Positions 7,301 to 13,206 of a stretch of DNA of 23,753 nucleotides are shown in pieces. The notes below the pieces were generated by a model that was not told where the DNA came from, searched no databases, and saw nothing but the letters and a program-made list of their open reading frames with translations. The DNA comes from Thermoplasmatales archaeon ex4484_6 (GTDB lineage Archaea; Thermoplasmatota; Penumbrarchaeia; Penumbrarchaeales; Penumbrarchaeaceae): contig NJDO01000011.1 of assembly GCA_002254385.1 (NCBI GenBank), positions 1 to 23,753 on the forward strand, in the 5' to 3' direction. Position 1 is the stretch's first letter; each line of letters starts with the position of its first letter. The position numbers and the translations under genes are program-made.

Positions 7301-8918
7301 GGGCTCCGTCAGACATCTCTCATGGGTGGACCTGGACGGCGGACCGTACACCCTGAGACCCTTCTCGATCGTTTACCTGAACCTCAGCATCACCCCGGCC
7401 ATACTGGACAAACCATTGTGGGACGAGCGTGTCGATATGGACGTGGAGGCTGTCGCGGGCGACAACCTCACCTACAGACGGGTGAACCTCTCGGCAATGA
7501 TCACCCTGGCAAGGAAGATCGCGGACTACATCGATGTGGACCTCGGGGATACGGTCTATGTACCGATCAGGATATGCAACATGCCGGATCCGGGAGAGGA
7601 CCCGGTCCTGGAGCTCCCCCATCAGAGGACATACACGGTGTCCTCCATGCTCTCCAGGTCAGGGACCTACAGCGAGGGCTGGGCGATACCAGAGAAGGAG
7701 ATGAACGTTACCCTGACCGGCTACTACCAGCTGGAGGATGTCATGATCCCCGTCAGAGGCCCCCCGGAGCTCCTTGTGAGCGCCCCCACTGCACTGGTCT
7801 CGGTGGACGTGTCAGACATCACCGCCGGCCTGGAGAAGAGCGTTTCACTGCAGGCGTTCCTCCGGGCGGTCTACTTCGACGTTGAGATAGATCGGGAAAA
7901 GACCAGGTTCCAGAACCTGTTCGAGGGGGGAAGAGGCCGTGCATATCTGACTATCGTCGCCACGGGCAACAGGGGTCAGGACACCATACCGGTCCTCGTG
8001 AAGCTTGACGGGGAGATAGTGGGTTCGATGGACGCCGGACCCGCGAATCCCCAGGACTATTACAGCGCGGAGCTTCCGGCAGGGGGAGGATCCCAGGAGA
8101 TGATCCTCGAGATAGAGTTCGACCTGCCCGGTCTCAAATGGTACGAGAAGGGGAGGAAAATGGACCTCCAGGTGGTCCTTGACCCGGACGGCGTCATAAG
8201 GGAGAACAAGGCCCAGGGGGGAGGCGAGGCCGAGAACAACAACATCATGGAAAAGGAGTTCGCGATAAAGAACTACGTCCCGCATCCCGCCATCTGGGTG
8301 CTGGCGCTCATACTCCTGTTCCTCATGATGATCGCCGGGTTCATCGGATATTTCTTCACGGGCAGGAAGGAGAGCTGGTTCCTCGTCCTTCTGGGGGTGG
8401 GAGCCGCAGGGAGCTTCGGATTGATGTTCTTCATTCCCCTTGAGGAGGCACTGAGCATAGATACGGCAAACCGGATAGGCCTTGCGATAATACTCATCGA
8501 TCTCGTATTCATCATGCCGATAATGATCTATCTCTTCACGAAGGCGGGCGATCCCTATATACTGCATCTCATCAACAGAAGGAGGGGGGATGATCCCATC
8601 GAGGGCATGAAGGCCACGTCCAGCATCGCGAAACCGCTCGCGATATCCCTCCTGGGGGGACTCCTCATGGTCTCGATACCGCTGCTGTTCTGGGTGATTC
8701 CATCCGAACTGGATAGGGGTATCGGAAGGGTGGTCGAGGTTCTCACCAGTGCCGATAACGGACTGCCGGTGCTCGTTCTCATACTTGTGATCCCCGTCAT
8801 ATCGGTCTCCCTCCAGGGAGGACTTCTGTTCATGAAAACCAGAGCACTCAAGAGGATCAACAGGACGTGGGATGATCTGGAGAGGCTGCGGGTCGAGATA
8901 GAGGGGGGATTCCTTTGA
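4362..8918 (+). CDS. Giant envelope protein with NEW3/CARDB-like repeats and five C-terminal membrane segments; first gene of the archaellum operon
   Basis: 1518 residues. Residues 1-32 form a signal peptide (basic NPRK, then a hydrophobic core). The ectodomain to about residue 1300 is a chain of beta-sandwich repeats of CARDB and alpha-galactosidase-NEW3 type, recognised by recurring VxNTGN/NRGNG cores (VENTGMRNDTF, VTNRGNGWD, VTNTGNGID, LTNKGNGND, LQNRGNGED), seven or eight copies. It carries about 24 N-x-S/T sequons. Five hydrophobic helices follow at about 1308-1330, 1338-1361, 1371-1393, 1423-1446 and 1466-1490, with basic loops placing the short C-tail (KTRALKRINR) inside. Start ATG 4362 gives a basic signal-peptide n-region and has GAGG 7 nt upstream. 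ATG 4386, after a perfect AGGAGG, is the alternative. The next gene begins inside its stop codon. I know of no described archaellum subunit like this; a structural, anchoring or adhesive role is inference. Confidence 0.85.
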   Translation: MNPRKGGYMNSAHIMVLLILFQVFLSSVALTAGGGPSRGPGSDITVTAITSHTDGEVVSLSPQRFSASLSNTGSIDYGEDVNVTLTISYPANDTANMTEVHNETIETGRILEEVGNSTLVEFSPWTPINEGFFLVEVTADVTDDHPDNDTLSITILATAEQLDDVKVTIAPGSPKIQKIKRGENTKMAGYEPYVFRVENTGMRNDTFGITIDSAWVMPGWDDTTRELAPGEFDLIRVDVEVPIDASPISFDVLIFTAISGNNASMKDSENVTTSIPIKEGVEVSVISQDPQVGYPGGPPVEFSFMVRNTGDWATSYTLTVTSRPSTWKAELLSIPQTDTIPVGSFVIAYARIVLPTLVPETMDQDRTEEGQTGALIMTATSPSGVADSAEGTVDVGLVHTVQMEVDPENLTIPFTEEMKSSPQFINITVRVRSINNNRADPGAEMEVNLSTPDGPSGVRFKPIWSGAFNETLSATWSASPPAGTIHLSSGEWSQGQFVRVIGPPFPFQGTAIVGITATPELTEERQGLAIPASRDATIHIGPYLDHGIEPPRTEFFDDPELDIDDDRDRNGIEDWREGAPGETLLLPFNVTNRGNGWDRYLILGDAIPVEPTTLLPDDWKMDLPTTTRTLIPFNFAPARPDHSQLVWVEVTIPDGAPIGESAVIKVGAASKITFDEQGGSPAYKWAEVTVHVLQGFGVDIEPEQSSRSAEPLETVAYRLNVTNTGNGIDLVRFRIESPDIEGWNITFDIQEMKLVPLERRTLTIRVTPDLDAVKDDILALKVRGQSTISEDAFDDVWVNTTVRYRGGVRLELLDTPSLIWRYPGETATFLVELTNKGNGNDTFDLSLDVENPTWGASIDSEERGGSVDIPRGEKRQLRINITLPSLDTLRNEEELYEKGINALNKVSTILSAEPREDPGTGGRINLTVGVLQDHRASVVIAPGENTVKEVLVGESVKFMLLLQNRGNGEDRISAIPHSPSGSVRHLSWVDLDGGPYTLRPFSIVYLNLSITPAILDKPLWDERVDMDVEAVAGDNLTYRRVNLSAMITLARKIADYIDVDLGDTVYVPIRICNMPDPGEDPVLELPHQRTYTVSSMLSRSGTYSEGWAIPEKEMNVTLTGYYQLEDVMIPVRGPPELLVSAPTALVSVDVSDITAGLEKSVSLQAFLRAVYFDVEIDREKTRFQNLFEGGRGRAYLTIVATGNRGQDTIPVLVKLDGEIVGSMDAGPANPQDYYSAELPAGGGSQEMILEIEFDLPGLKWYEKGRKMDLQVVLDPDGVIRENKAQGGGEAENNNIMEKEFAIKNYVPHPAIWVLALILLFLMMIAGFIGYFFTGRKESWFLVLLGVGAAGSFGLMFFIPLEEALSIDTANRIGLAIILIDLVFIMPIMIYLFTKAGDPYILHLINRRRGDDPIEGMKATSSIAKPLAISLLGGLLMVSIPLLFWVIPSELDRGIGRVVEVLTSADNGLPVLVLILVIPVISVSLQGGLLFMKTRALKRINRTWDDLERLRVEIEGGFL

Positions 8919-10003
8919 AACCGGCAGGAACCGACAATGCAAGGGAGATGCTCCTCAAGGCGGAGATGGCCCTGGCATCCGGAAGCTTCGTCCAGGCAGG
9001 CAGAATAGCCAGGAACGCTTCCGGTCTCCTCAACAGGACCCAGGAGCTTCACCGGAAGTTCATGAAACGGATGAAGAAGGCACTTTCGAGTATACTCGAC
9101 ATGGAGGAGAAGGGATACGATGTGACCGAGGCGCTCGGTGTCCTCGAGAAGGCCAAGGAAAAGGCAATGAAGGCCGAATACGACCGTGCCCTGCAGACAG
9201 TGGACCTCATCAAACCCGCCCTGGAGAGGGCGGCCTATCTCCCGTTCCCGCTGTTGAACAAGACGGTTGATATCATATCCACAATATTCTTCTCCGGCGG
9301 AAAGGTGTCGTATACCGTGAGAATAGAGAATCCCACCGAGGAACCGCTGGGCGAGATAATCATAAGACCCTACCTTTCCGAGGAGGATTTTCACGAGGTC
9401 CCGGAAAAACCGTTCGGCGTCATAGGCGGTATGGAATACAAGGAGTACACATTCTACCTGACCCCCAAGGAGGGGAGGGACTGGAACCTGGGCATAGGAA
9501 GGGAGGTTCTGATGGGAGAGGGGGTTACCATGAGAACCAAGCTCTCATCCAGAAGCGGGAACGCGAAATACCTTGTGGTTGTGGAGAACAACTCCGATCA
9601 GGTCCTAAGGGACATTCTGATATCCCCCCAGGTCCCGGAAGGTCTGATGTCCGAGCCCGCACACGGACTCATCGACTCGATAGAGCCTTTCTCGACGGGT
9701 TCGGTGACCTTCGATCTCTACCCGGCGGCCCTTGATACCGAGACCAGGAGATCTCTCAGGGAGAGGACCATTCCCCTTCCGGAGGAGGAAGAGGAGGAAT
9801 TCGTCATAGAGGACGAAGGGGAGGAGGAGGAAGAGGAGCTGGAACTCGATCAGGACGAGTTCGATGTGGAGGTGAAGGATTTCACCCCCGTTCAGGAGAA
9901 ATACAACCTGATAGAGATGGCCCCCGATAAGCTCCCCGAGGAAGTTGAACGCTCATTGATCAAAGGATCGAAGCACAGATCAGGATCGAAGAAAAAGAGG
10001 TGA
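8915..10003 (+). CDS. Unrecognised cytosolic protein: helical N-domain, two beta repeats, acidic tail
   Basis: 362 residues with no signal peptide or membrane helix. Residues 1-108 are alpha-helical and look like TPR or coiled-coil hairpins (AEMALASGSFVQAGRIAR, then ALGVLEKAKEKAMKAEYDRA). Residues about 120-270 contain two beta-rich repeats of CARDB/NEW3 flavour: VSYTVRIENPTEEPL and KYLVVVENNSDQVLRDI. Residues 290-312 are almost entirely glutamate and aspartate, and the protein ends in a basic SKHRSGSKKKR tail. The start is TTG overlapping the upstream stop (TTGA, 8915-8918), which implies coupled translation with the giant envelope protein and a likely physical partnership at the inner face of the membrane. 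Archaellin follows 4 bases after its stop. I recognise no named family and give no function. Confidence 0.8.
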   Translation: MKPAGTDNAREMLLKAEMALASGSFVQAGRIARNASGLLNRTQELHRKFMKRMKKALSSILDMEEKGYDVTEALGVLEKAKEKAMKAEYDRALQTVDLIKPALERAAYLPFPLLNKTVDIISTIFFSGGKVSYTVRIENPTEEPLGEIIIRPYLSEEDFHEVPEKPFGVIGGMEYKEYTFYLTPKEGRDWNLGIGREVLMGEGVTMRTKLSSRSGNAKYLVVVENNSDQVLRDILISPQVPEGLMSEPAHGLIDSIEPFSTGSVTFDLYPAALDTETRRSLRERTIPLPEEEEEEFVIEDEGEEEEEELELDQDEFDVEVKDFTPVQEKYNLIEMAPDKLPEEVERSLIKGSKHRSGSKKKR

Positions 10004-10007
10004 AAAC

Positions 10008-10640
10008 ATGAGAAGAAAAATGAGAAAAGAGGATATCGGTGCGATAGGGATAGGCACGTTGATCGTATTCATCGCACTGATACTTGTGGCGGCCATTGCA
10101 GCTGCCGTGATCATAGGAACCGCAGAGGACCTGGAGGAAAGAGGGCAGGAAGCGGCCGGAGATGCCAAGAACGTGGTGAAGCAGACCCCCAGGATACTCA
10201 GGGCGGAGGGAGAGGTCGCGACCAGCGGTAATATCGACAACGTGGACATATACCTCGACTACATCGGCTCCGAGGGAGTGGACATGAGAAATGTGGTCCT
10301 CCATGTGATAGCCACACCCAACGGTGGAACAGCGGCAAGGGCGGACCTGACCCAGAACCTCAACCCCACGACCACGGCCACGGCCACCACTTTCGGAACA
10401 ACGGAAATAGCGGACCCCCTCAACCACTGGGACCCCGCGGGAACGCCGCCGAGGTACATTCTCGGTGAGACCACCCAGCTGAGGGTCAGGATATCTCTCT
10501 CATCCGCGGCGACCGTTCTTCCCCCCGATTCGTCCCTCAGGATAGAGATAACGACCACCGACTCGGGCGGCAGGACCATTGACGAGTGGGAAACACCCTC
10601 CGCATATCCTTCCGGCGGCTGGGTCCTCCTTGAGGACTGA
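10008..10640 (+). CDS. arlB: Archaellin (archaellum filament protein)
   Basis: 210 residues. The N-terminus is the class III signal peptide of archaellins: a short basic leader (MRRKMRKED), Gly11 before the predicted cleavage, then AIGIGTLIVFIALILVAAIA, the conserved hydrophobic helix that forms the filament core. The rest is a beta-rich, threonine-rich outer domain with TTTATATTFGTTE in the middle. No usable N-x-S/T sequon is present; the only Asn followed by x-Thr has proline in the middle. Processing needs a prepilin peptidase (ArlK/PibD) not encoded here. It is the only archaellin gene in the cluster, whereas many euryarchaea carry several. The ribosome site GAGGTG overlaps the previous stop codon, so it is translated from the long operon message unless an unseen internal promoter exists. 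Confidence 0.92.
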   Translation: MRRKMRKEDIGAIGIGTLIVFIALILVAAIAAAVIIGTAEDLEERGQEAAGDAKNVVKQTPRILRAEGEVATSGNIDNVDIYLDYIGSEGVDMRNVVLHVIATPNGGTAARADLTQNLNPTTTATATTFGTTEIADPLNHWDPAGTPPRYILGETTQLRVRISLSSAATVLPPDSSLRIEITTTDSGGRTIDEWETPSAYPSGGWVLLED

Positions 10641-10657
10641 TCCACGGAGGATGCTCC

Positions 10658-11551
10658 ATGGCCAGGAAAAAGGCCGGAAAGGAGAAGGTCAAGATCGTCA
10701 TGGAAGATGATGAGGACCTGACCGATATCAAGGGAGGGGAGGTGGAACGATACGAGGTCAGGATCGGGCCTCCCACGGTGAGCGGAAGGAAGGTGAAGGC
10801 CGTCAGGAGCCCCGACAGCGAGACAGGGGGACAGGTGTCCGCGGTCAGCAGCGGCAGGCAGGCGGTGCCCGTGGCCGCAGCAGGGGGGAGCTCCCAGCAG
10901 ATATACAAGATAGAGGATGACCTCAGAAGGACACGGGATATCGTCGAGGATCTCCGGCATACCGTATCCGTCATGGAGGGGGAATTCAAGGATCTCAAGG
11001 GCGAGATGGAGAGGATGTCCTACCTCCTTCGGAGCCTGGAGGGACTTCGGAACACCATGAAGGACATAGAATCCACCGTCAGCGAGCTGTCCGGACTGTA
11101 TGATATGATCTCGGCAAGCATCAACCCGTTCATTGACATACAGCCCATTCCCCCTTCCAACGGGAACGGTGTCCCCAGGGAGGCTCCGGGGAGCTCCACG
11201 GATGATGACGGAGCCTTCAGGGAGCTGTCCGAAATATTCGAGGAAGAGGAGGAGGAGGAACTGGAGGAGACAGAGGAATGGGAGGAGACCGATCTCCTTT
11301 CGGAAGAATGGGCGCTGCGGTGGACGAAATTCCTCATGCAGAAGGTGGGGAAGGAGGGGCTGGAAAAGACCCTGGACTACTACAGGAACCTCGGATGGAT
11401 AGACGACGGGATCATAGAGAAGGTCCTTGATATCGCCAAGGGGACCGTCGGACCTTCCCGGAAGAGCGATACCGGAAAGATAAGATGGAAGATGGATGCC
11501 GAGGACCATGTGAAGTCGCTGGAGTTCATAAGGAGGATCAAGGAGAGGTGA
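10658..11551 (+). CDS. arlCE: Fused ArlC/ArlD/E archaellum accessory protein
   Basis: 297 residues, cytosolic. A charged, low-complexity N-terminal 80 residues lead into a coiled coil (about 82-145), then LYDMISASINPFID (147-160), the hallmark end of the ArlC domain. An acidic linker of nearly continuous Glu follows (191-211). Residues about 218-262 match the ArlD/E domain, with WTKFLMQKVG, LEKTLDYYRNLGWI and a following helix. In other euryarchaea these proteins form the cytosolic ring that links the motor to the chemotaxis adaptor CheF; halophiles also have fused forms. I placed the start at ATG 10658, with GGAGG 7 nt upstream; the ATG at 10651 is in another frame. It lies 17 nt after archaellin. 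Confidence 0.88.
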   Translation: MARKKAGKEKVKIVMEDDEDLTDIKGGEVERYEVRIGPPTVSGRKVKAVRSPDSETGGQVSAVSSGRQAVPVAAAGGSSQQIYKIEDDLRRTRDIVEDLRHTVSVMEGEFKDLKGEMERMSYLLRSLEGLRNTMKDIESTVSELSGLYDMISASINPFIDIQPIPPSNGNGVPREAPGSSTDDDGAFRELSEIFEEEEEEELEETEEWEETDLLSEEWALRWTKFLMQKVGKEGLEKTLDYYRNLGWIDDGIIEKVLDIAKGTVGPSRKSDTGKIRWKMDAEDHVKSLEFIRRIKER

Positions 11552-11557
11552 GATGCC

Positions 11558-11983
11558 ATGTCCGGGACAGGGACGGCAGCTGCCGCGGCCATACTCATGC
11601 TGGGGCTCGTAACGGGTCTTATCCTGGCCCAGCCTTCACTTGAAAGGGCCTCACAGGAGCTCAGATCCGCAAGGGAGGAATACTCCGACCTGACGCTCTC
11701 CACCCTGAACTCCGGACCGAAGATTAAATCGGCTGTATTCAACAACACCTCGGCCGTACTGAACATCACCATCACGAACGACGGAGCGGAAGTGACGGAC
11801 CTGGATGGAATGGACATTCTGCTCAACGGAACGCTGATGACCTGGACCCCGGCGGAGAGATACCTGTTCCCGGACAGGGATGCCGTCGTTTCATTCTCGA
11901 ACATCACGGATCCAAGATCCGTCATGATCGTGGACAGGTTCGGGCTCATGGACCACACGGAGGATATCCTCATTATCACGTAG
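11558..11983 (+). CDS. arlF: Archaellum stator protein ArlF
   Basis: 141 residues: one N-terminal membrane helix (AAAAAILMLGLVTGLILA), then a small beta-sandwich exterior domain beginning near residue 50. Size, single N-terminal helix, position before arlG and the beta domain with INDG-type turns (ITITNDGAEVTDLDGMDI) match ArlF. In studied archaea ArlF binds the S-layer outside the membrane and, with ArlG, holds the motor still against rotation. The exterior domain carries several N-x-S/T sequons, unlike archaellin. The start ATG follows GAGGTGAGATGCC, whose TGA is the stop of the upstream gene. Confidence 0.85.
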   Translation: MSGTGTAAAAAILMLGLVTGLILAQPSLERASQELRSAREEYSDLTLSTLNSGPKIKSAVFNNTSAVLNITITNDGAEVTDLDGMDILLNGTLMTWTPAERYLFPDRDAVVSFSNITDPRSVMIVDRFGLMDHTEDILIIT

Positions 11984-11994
11984 AGGGATGGATC

Positions 11995-12480
11995 ATGGCA
12001 GGCAGCGCGGTATCGGAACTGATTTTCTTCATCGCGGCCATTATGATATCGTCGGCCGTTGCGGTCACGCTGATAGATGTCATTGACAATTACAGCGAGA
12101 GCCTCGGAGACGAGGCCGCATTGCTGAGGGGAGAGATGGGCGCCGACATGAGAATGATCAACGATCCCATGTACGTGCCCTACAGCAACGGGACCCTCAC
12201 GATCTATTTGAAGAACACCGGTACAAGCGATCTCTCCACTGAAGATCTCGTTGTCTCGGCCAACAGAACCGTAGGCTCCGGTTCGGGCATCACCGTTTCC
12301 CTAATGGATAATTCCTCCGTATGGTCACCCGGAAAGACCGTCAGCGTCTCCTTTTCCGTTCCCAATCTGACCGAAGGTGTGGACTACCACGGGTGGGCCT
12401 CGACTTCCGGTCTCACATCGGGAGGTGCCAGGAGAGGCACGGCAAGGGATGAATTCATTTTCCGCGTATGGGAGGTGTGA
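11995..12480 (+). CDS. arlG: Archaellum stator protein ArlG
   Basis: 161 residues. The N-terminus AGSAVSELIFFIAAIMISSAVAVTLI is the recognisable ArlG membrane helix, followed by a CARDB-like beta domain (LTIYLKNTGTSDLSTEDLVV) lying outside the membrane. Known ArlG forms a filament capped by ArlF that reaches from the motor to the S-layer. Three or more N-x-S/T sequons are present. The start follows GAGGGATGG. The stop TGA (12478-12480) is in the same reading frame as the downstream arlH, with no other stop between, so the stop codon alone separates the two proteins; the perfect ribosome site for arlH (GGAGGTG, 12471-12477) lies inside the last codons. Confidence 0.88.
   Translation: MAGSAVSELIFFIAAIMISSAVAVTLIDVIDNYSESLGDEAALLRGEMGADMRMINDPMYVPYSNGTLTIYLKNTGTSDLSTEDLVVSANRTVGSGSGITVSLMDNSSVWSPGKTVSVSFSVPNLTEGVDYHGWASTSGLTSGGARRGTARDEFIFRVWEV
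12471..12477 (+). promoter_or_regulatory. Perfect Shine-Dalgarno sequence positioned for an ATA start of arlH
   Basis: GGAGGTG is a seven-base match to the archaeal 16S anti-SD. The first base of ATA at 12484 comes after a six-base gap, the ideal spacing. No ATG, GTG or TTG lies nearby in the arlH frame, so this site points to ATA as the start. Confidence 0.75.
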
Positions 12481-12483
12481 CAC

Positions 12484-13194
12484 ATACCCAAAGGAGAGGG
12501 AACCGGCATACTCAGGTTCGATTTCGAGAGGGACGGACTCCACAGACACCTCGGGGGCGGCATACCCAAGGGAGCCCTTGTCGTGATATCGGGTACGGTA
12601 GGCAGCGGCAAATCCGCAATAGTGCAGAGGCTGATCTACGGCCTCATGCTCCATCATCACAGTGTCAACATCATTTCCACCGAACTCACCACCAAGGGCT
12701 TCATCGATCAGATGGAATCTCTTGACTATCCCGTCAAGAAGAACCTCATGGCGGGGGTTCTGGGATTCATACCGGTATTCCCCCTCATCGGAAGATCCAG
12801 AAAGAGGACGGATTTCCTGCAGAGATTGATGTCCACCCCGGGTCTGTACGAGAGAGAGGTCATCATCGTCGACACCTTCTCGGCACTCGTCAAGAACGAT
12901 CTGGATGAGGACAATGCCCTGCAGACGATCTCCTTCTTCAAGAAGATAACCGGAAGGAACAGGACGGTGATACTGACCATAGACCCGGATGAACTGCCCG
13001 AGAGGATAATGGGACCCTTCAGATCGGTTGCGGACATACTGCTCGAACTCAAGACCGATGTGGTGGAGGGGGATGTGGAGCATATTCTGTATGTCACCAG
13101 ATACTCCCAGGCCCAGGGACCCGTGAGCACCGCCGTGGGTTTCAGGATCGAACCCAGGGCAGGATTCATTGTGGATATCACCACGGTAGCATGA
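12484..13194 (+). CDS. arlH: Archaellum motor regulator ArlH, apparent ATA start codon
   Basis: A RecA/KaiC-like ATP-binding protein that docks on the ArlI hexamer and ArlJ and controls archaellum assembly. Conserved text begins ILRFDFERDGLHRHLGGGIPKGALVVISG and continues to Walker A GTVGSGKS (residues 37-44 from the ATA) and Walker B VIIVDTFSAL (about 126-135). The conserved GGGIPKG strand and loop lie before GTG 12583, so starting at that GTG would remove the first beta strand of the ATPase core. Between the in-frame arlG stop (12480) and GTG 12583 there is no ATG, GTG or TTG. ATA at 12484 follows a perfect ribosome site and gives 236 residues, the normal family length. Either ATA is used, or one base is an error for ATG. 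Confidence 0.88.
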   Translation: MPKGEGTGILRFDFERDGLHRHLGGGIPKGALVVISGTVGSGKSAIVQRLIYGLMLHHHSVNIISTELTTKGFIDQMESLDYPVKKNLMAGVLGFIPVFPLIGRSRKRTDFLQRLMSTPGLYEREVIIVDTFSALVKNDLDEDNALQTISFFKKITGRNRTVILTIDPDELPERIMGPFRSVADILLELKTDVVEGDVEHILYVTRYSQAQGPVSTAVGFRIEPRAGFIVDITTVA

Positions 13195-13206
13195 CGGTGT
13201 GATGAC

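Noticed and set aside
7845..9394. Two further long minus-strand frames (7845-8942 and 8555-9394)
   Set aside because: Antisense shadows crossing the junction of two well-supported plus-strand genes.
10259..11509. Minus-strand frame of 416 codons across archaellin and ArlCDE
   Set aside because: Shadow; the plus strand carries recognisable archaellum genes with ribosome sites.
12583..13194. GTG 12583 as the arlH start
   Set aside because: It would drop the conserved GGGIPKG segment and begin inside the strand leading into Walker A, and no Shine-Dalgarno sequence precedes it.
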